Shown here in pieces: positions 45,301 through 57,300 of a stretch of DNA of 64,000 bases. The stretch spans positions 39,837,460 through 39,901,459 of the forward strand of contig OU862913.1 in NCBI GenBank assembly GCA_917880885.1, written 5' to 3'. Source of the stretch: Limnephilus marmoratus (taxonomy: Eukaryota > Arthropoda > Insecta > Trichoptera > Limnephilidae). Position numbers and translations under genes: made by a program. The notes under the pieces were generated by a model. That model saw nothing but the letters and a program-made list of their open reading frames with translations, did no database searches and had not been told where the DNA came from. Position 1 is the stretch's first letter; the number at the start of each line of letters is the position of its first letter.

Positions 45301-48300
45301 AGGAACATATGCGTTTTCCGATTCTACCGTTGCGCTCTCTTGGATACATTCTTCACCGCATCGCTGGTCGGTGTTTGTTAGTAATCGCGTAGCTCAGTGC
45401 CAAGAAAATTTGTCTCCAGAGAACTTTTACCATGTTGCTGGTAGTGAAAACCCGAGCGACTGCCTTTCTCGTGGCATGCTTCCTTCCCAACTCGTTTCAC
45501 ATGATTTATGGTGGAACGGCCCATCATGGATTCGCAGCCCACCTTTGGAATGGCCATTAAAACCGTTTCACCCTACCAATACTGGTGAAATGCCTGAACA
45601 CAAGGCTAATGTGCTCATTGCAACATTTCAGGGTGAAAAATCGGTCCTGAGTGAACTGGCTCAGCGTATATCCACTTGGGATAAACTACTAAGGATTGTT
45701 GTTTATGTCCTCCGATTCATAAAAAAGATATCACTTTCCTCTGGAACGGTCAATAATCTTATGACTGCTGAAAAGGCTGTGATTCGTGCTGTGCAGAGTA
45801 TTCATTTTGCAGGAGATATTGCTGCACTCCAGAAAGGCAAATTTCATTCCAAAAGACTTCAGAGTTTATCTCTATTTCTTGATGGAGATAATCTGTTACG
45901 TATTGGGGGGCGGCTTTCTAAATCGGATTTACCTTTTGAGGTTAAACATCCGGTTTTACTTCCCAAACATGACTGTGTTGTCGATCTGATCATCGCTCAC
46001 TTTCATGTCGTGAACTGTCATACAGGCCCAGGACTTCTTATGTCTATCTTACGTCAACGCTATTGGATATTAGATGCTAGGACTGTTATTAGGGCGATGG
46101 TGCGGAAATGCAATTGTTGCTTCCGCTTAAATCCATCGCATCCTACACCGAAGATGGCAGATTTACCGTCATATCGTGTTGCAGAAGCAAAGGCCTTCGT
46201 ACATACCGGTGTAGATTACGCAGGTCCCCTCCGTATTACGCTGACTCGTCGGAGAGGACAACATTCTCAAAAGGCATATATTTGTCTATTCGTATGCCTT
46301 GTGACCAAGGCTATTCATATTGAGTTGGTCTCTGACTTAACTTCAAATGCTTTCCTGGCTGCTTTCAGCCGTTTTATTTCTCGGCGTGGCCCGGTAACAT
46401 GCTTGTATTCAGATAATGGTACTAATTTTGTGGGTGCGAAGGCACAATTAGATGACCTCTACAAGTTTTTGGTTGAATCTGAATATGAGCCCTCATTAAA
46501 GCGCGAACTCGCTAAGCGTCGTATAGAGTGGAAAATGATTCCACCACGCGCGCCTCATTTTGGGGGTATGTGGGAGTCGAACATAAAGAGCATGAAGACA
46601 CACTTGTACCGTGTGATTGGAACTCAGCTTCTCACCTATGAGGAGTTACAGACTGTGCTAGTTCAAATTGAGTGCATAATGAATTCGCGTCCACTTACAG
46701 TTATGTCTTCTGACCCTTATCCAGAAGTCCTTACGCCTGCGCATTTTTTAATGTCGACACCATTGCAGTACTTGCCTGCTTCTGTCCTGGCAGACGGTAA
46801 AATCAATTTGACTCAGCGTAAACAATTATTAGACAGCATGGTTCAGTCCTTCTGGAAGAAGTGGCGTTCAGAGTATCTGCACACCTTGCAAGTCAGGCAG
46901 AAGTGGACTACTTCTGATCATCCGATTGATATCGGAACTGTTGTACTAGTGGGACAAGAAAATTCCCCTCCGTTAAATTGGCCTTTAGGCGTGATAACTG
47001 AAATCCATCCCGGAATGGATAAAATTGTTCGCGTTGCGACGGTAAAGACAAGATTTGGTTCTTTTAAACGTCCGGTTGTCAAATTATATCCCATTCCAAC
47101 GCAATAATTTTATATTTTATCTATTTTTGTTTATTTTTATTTATTTATTTTTTGTTTTTAGTCATTGTTTCAATGATCTCTGACCCAGACATGGCATTAC
47201 TTAATATCCGTTATCTTGGTCAATTGAACTTTATTACATTGTATTTTTAGTTATTTTTCTTTATTTTGTGAGATTCTGCGAATTTCCAATGCGTGTCATT
47301 CCTGAATATTACCGGTGAATAGTCACTTTATTTCTATTTCATTTCTTGTTTCATTTGTATTTTTATACTCTTTCTTTTGTAAGCTCTACGAACTTCCAAG
47401 GCGGGGAATATGGATATGCGCCATAAATATATTTGGGCATTAATTTCTTTAAATTAATAATTTATGCTATAAGACCATAAGGGCGCCATCTATGGTTTTT
47501 GTATTGTATTGAATTTAACCTATGTGACTTGAGATGCAGTGTATTCATGCATTTCCTTACCTCTGTGAGGCAGGCAATTGCTTCTGACGGGAGTGTCAGT
47601 GAAAGGCCAACAGATGTCACTGGTCAGTCATTATCCAGTGGTTCACCCAGTGAGTGAATTATTGTTGTACCTAAGATTGGATTTTGGCACTCATTATTAA
47701 TATGCAAATTTTTCATTGTTGAAACTTCCTTGCTGTGCGAAACATCTGTTAAGATTATGCAATATCGCCTTGACATTTTTATTGAAAAGAAGTGTCTTTT
47801 TGTGTGGACATCGTGGCTGAGCTGCATTCTCTGAGTGAGTATTTGTTTGTTTTCACTTTGGTTTTTGGAATTGCTGGGTCAACTGTTTTTTGTGTCACAT
47901 AGGGAAGAATTCAATTTTCGTTAATTTTACATAGGGTATTCATTCCCTCGTGTCAGGGGCTATTTACACGCCCCTACAACAAGTTTGAATTATTATGTAC
48001 TTGTACCTACGCTAATAATTATCTCTACATGAATTATGTATCGCTGCACTCGTTTTTTGCTTAATATAATAATATTTAATTGAAAACATTGAATGTTCCC
48101 ATGAAGAAGAAGCGAGGTTACTGTTTTTCGTACTTGGTCAGTTATATAAAGTAACTTAACATGCGGCATTGTTCAAGTGGATATTCACCTATAATATATT
48201 TAAATTTTATCCTGACAAGGAAACCACTGGTTCTTAAACATGTTGACAATTTTGATTGAATAAATAGTGTATACAAAGTGATTTCATTTAATAAAATAAA

Positions 48301-51300
48301 ATATTTAACATGGCAGGTGTTTACGAGTTATGACATGTCCTTCACCACTCAAAACGCTTTGTCCACTATGCCAAATGGTGTGTAACAATATATTCCTTCT
48401 GAATTCAGGAATGCTTTAATTCTAGAAATTAGTGTTCAATGGTTTCAATATATTCCTTCTGATTTCAGGAATGCTAATTCTAGAAATTAGTTTTCAATGG
48501 TTTGGAAATCTGAATGTTTCATTTCTGTGAACTAGATTGGAGCAGTGATATTTAACGTTGCAGTTCTGATTAACATGTGGGAGGAGAAGATCCCATTTTG
48601 CTTTATTCAAAGATTAATCCTTTAAATTATAAGAAAATATTGTTGAATTAATTTATTGTAAATTTTAGTATGTTTCAAAGGTTAAATAACAATGCATGGG
48701 AAAAATAAATTACTTCATAGGTGCAGACGTATAAATCTAGATTTAATACAATGTGATGTATTTTCAGGTGTGCGCTTCCCCGGAGAACAGTCTGATAGTG
48801 TGCTGCCCCTGGGTACCAGGGCAAGAGACAAGACTGCAAGCCAGTTGCCAGGCAAACACAACGCATAGAGATGGTACTTCGCCTTCATTTCATACAGTTT
48901 ATTCATCTTCATCTGTTGTGTTGTGTAACCCTGGTGTGTCTGTTTGTTTGAAGGTGATAACTGTACAATGGTGGTCACGGGAAGGGCGGGAGTGTGCAAA
49001 CAATTTGGCAACTGCCAGACAGCGATAGATGCCGCTAGTAAAGGCATTTTCCCGCAGGTACATTTTTGTAAAATTATAACATTTATGTAAAATTATTTTT
49101 TCACGGTAACATATTAACACTTGCAATGACATAATTGTTTGAAATCAATCAATTAAAAATAGGAGTGTCAGAAGACAATATTTATTTTGTTGCACTTGAT
49201 ATCAAAGAGGTTCTGAATCATTTTATGCCTACAATTTATGAAACTATGAATAATTTTGGAATATTGGCTCTAGTTTTTATTTAAATTTTCATTTCTTATT
49301 ACGCTTTAAAATAAAAATGAAATTACTAGCATATTTTTTTATTTAAATTTTTTATCCAAAATAATTCATGATTTTTCTGTTCGGTGTTTAATTAAAATAA
49401 GTAAAAATATAAAAAGAGAAATACTTTGTAAAGCGTATGTTGTAATTCAATGAAACACCTTTTGTAAGCTTTTATTCCATTTTTTGGGGGCAATCTCATT
49501 TTAAACACTACCAATAATCTGCCATCTTGCGATGGTCCTATCTCCTCTGATACCTTTCCCCTATCATCTTTAAATCCTGGTGGAAGCGCTCTCCCTGTTC
49601 CTCAAAAAAATTTCCACCACCAACACAAAACTCTTCCAAACTTTACCTTCAAAATCAGTCACAACTTTTATAAAATTTTTATTATTCATTAATGTCCGAA
49701 TTTGAGGTCTACCGATTATTTCAACTTTTAACTTTTCCAAACTCAGCTTAGCAAATGTTTTACAAATGTATTTAAAGCATTCTCCTTCCTTGTCTAACGC
49801 GAACTGTTTCATCATACCAAACTTAATATGTGGTGGCGGAAGTATGATTTTTTCCCTATTAACAACGGCTCATTTATAACATTGGCTTTACCAACAGTTA
49901 AGGAATCTCCACATAAGGCATGGGGGGGGGGGGGTCACGTGTTGTCGGTATGCGTGAAATAAAGTCGCAGAAAACTAAACACTTATTAATAACTCTAGTT
50001 CTAAAGAGCCAACTTACACAGTTAATTATTTTAAACTAGCAGACCCAGCCACACGTTGCTGGGGCTAATGAAACACAACGTCATCTACTGACAACGCCAT
50101 TACTAAACCTTTATAACCAACGACATCTGTAAATTTGCAAACATATTAAATCCACATCACCCACTTGCCAGCCCGCTGCCAACTGCCCGCCCGCCCGCTG
50201 CGGCTGCCCGCATATATTATATATTCTAACCAATTTACACACAACCTTGACAAACTATATGCCTAAAAACTTTCCTCATGAATCATTCTATCTATTGGTG
50301 AAAACCACATGAAAATCCGTTGCGTGGTTTATAAGATCTAAGCGTACAGACAGCGGGAGCGGCTTTACTTTATACTATGTAATGATTTTTTTTTTTGGTT
50401 TTCAAGGTACAATCCCGTTAAACCGCAATAAAGCAGTTTTTCAATAGGATGTTAATGTTCAGTTACAATTTAAACATTACGTAATATTATTACTATAACC
50501 ATACAGATTATAACAATTAACACATATGAATTAATATAAACTATCTCTATTTAGCAGCCATTGTTTCAGCATATATCTGAATCTATTTGTAGAATCGCAA
50601 TTTTTTATATTAATTGGTACATGTTAAATATTTTTGGCACGTTATATTCCAGGGTTCGTCGTCCGTAGTTATTATTATATTTTGGAACAATCATTCCTTC
50701 ATTCTTCGTGAACCTTGTATTATAATCATGTTCTACTTTCCTCTTATAATTGGACTCAGACATATGCTGAATCAATATTTTGTACCATAATAAGGCCTGC
50801 ACCGGTAATATTGTTAAATTCCCATGCAACAATGATATGTTTCGTCTCTGTGAAAAAATATGTTTTGGAACTGATAACTTAACCATAGAATTTTGTACTG
50901 ATTGTAGGTATCTCAAATTAGTCTTGCAAGAGTGTCCCCAAGTTGTTAATCCATACCGTAAAGTTGATTCTGCGAGTGATAAGTAAATGATTTTTAAAAT
51001 ATTCACCGGAATGAAACATTTCAGTTTGTACAGCTTACCCACTATCGCCCTCAGCCGTTTACAAATTTTGTTTATTTGTACATCCATTTAAATTTACAAT
51101 CAACAGTCACTTCCAAATAAACATATTCATTTACAAGTTCAATACTATCACACATGCAGGGCTGCAAAATGTTTTGATGAATACATGTAAAGTCATGAGA
51201 TATTATTTTAGGCGTTTTCTGAGATGAAGCATGTGGAGATCGTATGTGCATCAATTTTGTTTTTTTTGGTATTAATGATTAGACCTGCGTCATGTGACCA

Positions 51301-54300
51301 TTTTATAAGGGACGTAAAGTCATGTTGCATACATTTAATCGCATTGGATAATTGTTCATCAGATATGACAAGAGCAGTGTCGTCAGCATATACAAAGTGT
51401 TTTACATATTTAAATAGTTTTTTTCATTATTGATACAAATATAATATAGAGGGTTATAATATGATATAAGATACGCCAAAATCATAAAAACCAGAGCCAA
51501 TTCAGTACTTTCATGAATATATCCCTAAACTGAGTACTTTAAAGTATAAAAATCCGCAGAGATATCCAGGGCAACCAAAAGAATACATTTTTTGTTAAGC
51601 TGTGTAATTAATACAGAAATTTTATTTTCACAATCAGATATAATAACAGTTTTAATTGTATTTTAAATATAAAGCGAAATAAGCATGCAAAATTTTCACC
51701 TTATGTAATTTGTTTGTTATTTGTGTAAACCAATGAGAGATGACAGATGTCAAATTAATGTCCGCTATCGTAAACTGTACAAAAATCGGTACCAAAATAG
51801 AAGACATTATTTTTTCACCCGAATCCTTAAAAGGTTCCGTTACGGTAAAGCATGTAATTTTGTTATCCATGCTCAAGCAGTTTCATAAACACGTCATGCC
51901 TTTTGTTCAAATACAATCATTTAGTTTTCATTCGTTGGTGCAGTTGGTTAAATAACGTGAATTTTGTACGGCTGTATGAAATATAATCCAACAGAGAAAA
52001 AGATAACTTTCTTAGCTCATGCTTTGAGTTTGAATAAAAATAAACTAAGTTGGTGCCAAGAATGGTACAAGTTAAGATATCATTTTTCTCATGCATGATC
52101 AAGCCGGTCACATACACAGTCAAACCACGCGTCATAAATGTGAATCTCTTCAAGCTTGGGGCAAGCACGTAAATGCTCAACTCAAACAAGCAAACATTGT
52201 AAACGATCAAAATAGGTGCTTGTTTGATCTAATCGTATCTTTTCTCTTTCTTGTTCCTTAAATCTTAATGATATTCTTTGATTAATTATTAAAATCATAA
52301 TGAAGACTTAGCCTATTATGTTTTCAGGTATGCGCTTTAGAAGGAAATGTTCAGATTGTTTGCTGCCCTCGGATGACAGTAGCTGAAGGTATAGTACTCA
52401 GACCTTAATCATCATTCTCTGAATAATATTTCTCTCTTCTTGTATAACGGTCATTTTGCTTTTGCAGGTGATCAATGCACGCTAGCTGAATCAGGGCTGG
52501 CCGGCAAGTGCCTTCGGATATCAAAGTGCCCCGTCGCCGTGGAGGCAGCCCTGAAGGGAATAATTCCTCAGGTGAAGCCGCAACTTGATATTCTTATTGT
52601 ACCCATTACATGTCTCTCTTCTTTCTTTTTTTCATAAAAAATACAAAGAAGCAAACAGGTTTAGTAAATCGATATTTTTTAAATGTGATTTAGTCTTTTT
52701 ATACATCTTTATTTATTATGAAAAATATCAACTTTTCACAACTAATAAATTCTCTATTAGGAAAGGAATATAAAGTTTTTTTAAATTGCTTTTTGTTTTT
52801 TTTTTCAGATTTGCGCTTTAGATGGCTCTGTTCCAGTTGTCTGCTGCGAGGGGGTTGTTGAAGGTATGACCATCAATCATTAATCGTCAAAAATCCTGTA
52901 GGCAATGGTGAATTTGGATATACTGATTTACTCTTACTTTACTTTAAAATGTTACATATTGCGAAAGTCGGCGAGTCGCAGAGGCGAAATACCAACAAAG
53001 TTTGCAACATTATCACTAGAAATTCTCAAAGTTATCTCATATCGTAGACCGGAAAACAACAACCCTCAAATATTCAACTCTCTCATATTACATCTGGATT
53101 TCGAGAAGAATCTTCATCGTCGTGTTTTGTCGTTTAACCATAATGTGTATGTTTATTTGTAGGTGACAACTGTACTGTTGTGGACACGGGAAAGGCGGGA
53201 GTGTGCAGATCATTCAATAATTGCCAGATAGCGAAGGAGGCATCTGAAAGAGGCATTGTGCCACAGGTAACTGTTGTTTCTTTTATGTAAAATAACAACA
53301 TATTTTTAATCTTACGGTAATTTTACTAACTATTAATAATAAATACACTAGCAGTGATACAGCTGTATTAAATTAATTTACGTTCGAGCCATTTTTCCCA
53401 AATCACTCTCATAAACATATGAAGTGTCAGGAGACGTCAAGAAAAATAACTTTAAATGAATAATTTTATGAAAATGGTGTACTTATTATAAACAAAGCTT
53501 GATTTACTACACACAAAGAAACAATGCTTGATAATTGATGTGGATATCCGAAGCGATTCCATTCAACTACAAGATTGTCCTGATCATTGAAAAATAGGTA
53601 CCGCAGGCCAGGAGATAAAACAGTCCAAGATATCAATGATATTATTAGCCACTGCAGCAAAATCAAAAGAGCTGCAATGCTGTCTAGATTCTATCTTACA
53701 TTAATCGATGTTTATTAGTTGTGTTTAAAGAAAAACGCGTTTATTCGTATTGGGATTAATACTGTAAATTAACGTGGATCATATCATCTTGTGTACTAAT
53801 GCTAAATCAGACAGAATTTGAACAATTCAACAATTTTGAAGTTATTTTTCAAAAATCTTCGATAATTCTGTTATTATTTCAGTTAACTAAGAAACATTAC
53901 CCATTTTAAAACTTTCTGGTACTTTCGTCTACAATAATTATATGTAATTATTCAATAAAAAACTCAAGGCAAGTTTAAAACAAAATGGAAATTTGTGGAA
54001 GACGGTAAATTCACGGAGAAGAGATTTAGAGGAAAGAACAGAGAGTCAAAAGGTTTGGAGGTTAAAAATAAGTTTTTCAATAACACGGTGATTTCAAGTT
54101 GCACAAGACAGATAGCAAGGAGAGGTCTCGGGTTTGATTTCCGGAAAAGATCTTATTGTTAATATTCAGGGTCTTTTTTTTCATATCTCAATAGCAAAAT
54201 TACAATGGAGACTAAATTTAATTGTTAAATTATTTTAAATCACCTTCTTAAAATTAATGTAAAATATAAATAAATCTTTCATTTATATAATATATATTTT

Positions 54301-57300
54301 TTTATTAATTTTCGTTAGCATTATCTTTTACTTCAGTGGTATAAATAATAACAAAACTGTTTTTGTTTTCAGACATGCGATGTAAAGGGCACCGATCAGA
54401 TCGTTTGCTGCCCTCTGTTGACAAATGTTGAAGGTAAGGTACCCTGAAATTAATAATCATTCATTTTAAATTCAGTTGGTGATGCGATGGTTCGTTGATT
54501 TCCTAGGTTTCCTTGTCAACACAATGCCGTCATTGCAAAAGGCGTTGAGTCGTTGAGGTGAAATACCAACAGCTCTGAGTGCAACATTATCACTAGTAAT
54601 TCTTGAAGGTACCTCATACCGTATACCGGGAAACATCAACACGGTAATATTTCACTGACGTATATTATTTCTGGATTGCGGGTAGAATCTTCGTTATTAT
54701 GTTGTGTTGTATAAACCTGATGTGTCTGTTTGTTTGCAGGTGACAACTGCACTGTTGGGGACACAGGCAGAATGGGGGTGTGCATGCCATTTGCCAACTG
54801 CCAGTCAGCAAAGGAGGCCTCCTTTAAAGGCATTTTTCCAAAGGTATAGATCCTTACTTTATGTAAAATATCAACACTCACGGCAAATTTTACTAGCTAT
54901 TAATTAGTACCTAAAATACTAGCAATTATATATCTGTTTAAAATCAATGTGCTTTCCGGCCAAAATCACAATCGAAAAAAAGGGAGTACAAGCAGACAAC
55001 AAGAAACACATTTTTAAATTATTAATTTCACAAAAAATATGTACAATAAAGGTTGATTACCTGCAGGTACACATAGAAACAATGCTTGGCAATTGATTTG
55101 GGCATCCAAAGCCATTCGATTCAACAACAACAATGTCATCCCACCTGGACTTTGAATCTATGAAAACTATAACCATTTGCAATTTAGTCCTGTACGCCGG
55201 AAGATCAAATAGTCTATGAAGAAGACAACTATCAGGAACATTGAAATAAACTCGATAATTAATGCAACGTAAAACTCGCAAAATTATTATACACTACACC
55301 AAAACTGTTTCGAATATGTGCAGATTTCAGATAGGTTATTATAATTTACCATGCATGGATGTTTGTCGTGTAAAATTAAATATGCATTATTATTTTTTAA
55401 TTGAATATCTAATGTTTAATACAAGATGTTTATGCATTGAACAAGGGGTAATAATTATTATAAGTAAAATTATAAGGCTGAAATACCCAACTACATTGAA
55501 AAAATTTCCCGAGAATAGATATGTGATGATATGTGACGAGCCAGCGCTCAAGAACGTACCTACCTAAGGTATGTACCTGCGCTATACGGCGACATCGTCG
55601 CCTGGCACGACTGACACGGAGAAGTACTTACCTACCTGCGCTGAAATATATGGCATACCGTCGCACCTTATGGAAAGTACCGGAGCATTCAAATTCCCTG
55701 TACATTAGGCGTTAGAACCATCGAGAAATGTATCGCATTCTCTCGATATTATCAGCCGAATTATTAAACCGTTACCTCCGCCACGGCGTTATAAAAGCCG
55801 GAGTAATGGTTTGACCCAGTCAGTCTATAGATCAGCAAGCCAAACAGATTGTCCCGTTATTTACTACTGTCGCGCTCCGTATTCCGATAATATTGTGAAT
55901 TTTAATTCCTATTAAAAACTATCAACAGATAATTCTTGTGTTTTCTTTTACGCGTTTACGTAGCACGTCCGATTGCTACAGATACATGCCGCCGACGAGA
56001 CTGGAACCCGCGTCCTTCTGATTTCCGGTCAACTGCTCTTATCCACTGTGCTACGTCGTCGGCTTATTTCCTGTCCGCCAAATAATTCAATATATACTCG
56101 TGTTTCATTCAACAATTACTGCTTATTACATTTTTCCACCTGCAAACAACCAACTTTATTTTATATTAGAAAGGCATTGTAAAGGCTAAATCTCCCATTA
56201 GGTGGCGTCGAGACAAATCATGTCTACATTTTTTGGTGAATTATATTAACTCGTCAAATATAAATTATTATTTTTTAATTGATAAACTAATGTTTAAGAC
56301 AAGATTTTAATGCATAGTACAAAGGGTAACAATTATTATATGTAATAATTATTAGCCTGAAACACTCATCTACATTGAAAAAATCTCCCGAGAAATGATA
56401 CATGCCGCCGACGGGACTCGAACCCGCGTCCCTCTGATTTTCGGTCAACTGCTCTTATCCACAGTCACTTGTGTAACAGAATTTGAACATAGTTCATCAA
56501 ATTTATGAGTTTATGAACAAATGAAGGTTACTTAAAAAAACGTTCCATTAAATCTAAAGTTTTAACTTTATTTAATATCAACTTCTTAAAATTAATATAA
56601 AATGTAAATTAAACTTCAATTTATTGTAATTTTTCATATAATCTTAGTTTTGTTTTTTTTTTGCAGAAAAGATATGAATAATAACAAAACTGGTTTTATT
56701 TTCAGACATGCGACGTGGAAGGCACCGTTCGGATTGTCTGCTGCCCTCTGTCGACAGTTGTTGAAGGTACGGTACCCAGAACTTAATCACCATTCATTAC
56801 AAACCTAGTAGGTGATGCGATGGTTCGTTGATTTTCTATGCTCCCTCATCACCGTAATACAGTCATTGTAAAGGGTAGCGAGTCGTTGAGGCGGAATGCC
56901 AACGGCTCGAAGTGTTTGCACCCTTATCACCTGGAATTCTTGAAGAATGGTCAAACCGTGTGCTGGCAAACATCAACTCCCAAATATTCCACCGACACAC
57001 ATTAATTCTGGGTTGTGGGTAGATTCTTCATCGTCACGTTTATTGTTTAACTCTGGTATGTCTGTTTGTTTACAGGAAGCATTTGCTTGGTAAAGGACAC
57101 AAAAATAGCGGGGATATACAAACCATTTGCCAACTGCCAGACAGCGATGAAGGCCGCCAGTGAGGGCACTTTACCCCAGGTACTGTTATTCTTTTTATCT
57201 CTGAAAAAAAACGAGTTTGTACAATCACAGCAATTTTACTTCTATGTACATATAAAAATAAACTGCTTTGAAAATATTTCGATCTAATACGTCGGTTAGC

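Larger units (their letters stand above)
40943..47983 (+). mobile_element. Intact BEL/Pao LTR retrotransposon with 5-bp TSD
   Basis: The element spans 40948-47978 (7031 bp) and is flanked by the perfect 5-bp duplication ACAAG (40943-40947 and 47979-47983). The LTRs are 568 bp and begin TGGATATGCGCC and end CCCCTACA. On reading they differ at one position (CCCTCATG at about 41486, CCCTCGTG in the 3' copy), so insertion was recent. It carries a primer-binding site, a purine tract and one uninterrupted 1747-codon Gag-Pol. It lies in sense orientation in intron 2 of the clip gene. Confidence 0.95.
54844..56705 (+). other. Intron 10 with duplicated tRNA-like repeat
   Basis: 1862 bases, longer than its homologues (about 1.1 kb) because of repeat insertion. 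The block 55364-55560 (AATTATTATTTTTTAATTGA, AATGTTTAA-ACAAGA, TACATTGAAAAAAT-TCCCGAGAA) recurs at 56227-56396, and each is followed by a tRNA-like unit. Confidence 0.65.

Noticed and set aside
48753..49028. Continuous 91-codon frame through exon 3 and intron 3 as one exon
   Set aside because: Reading through puts clip 2's Cys1-Cys3 in the wrong frame; splicing at 48873 and 48954 restores the clip consensus and standard phases.
49058..52327. A hidden extra clip exon in the long intron 4
   Set aside because: No TGCTGC pair or GDNC-like exon with matching splice sites was seen; the content is LINE and retroposon relics.
55974..56066. Functional tRNA gene on the minus strand
   Set aside because: A second truncated copy with the same flanking block lies 400 bp away and the anticodon arm is weak; a SINE is more likely.
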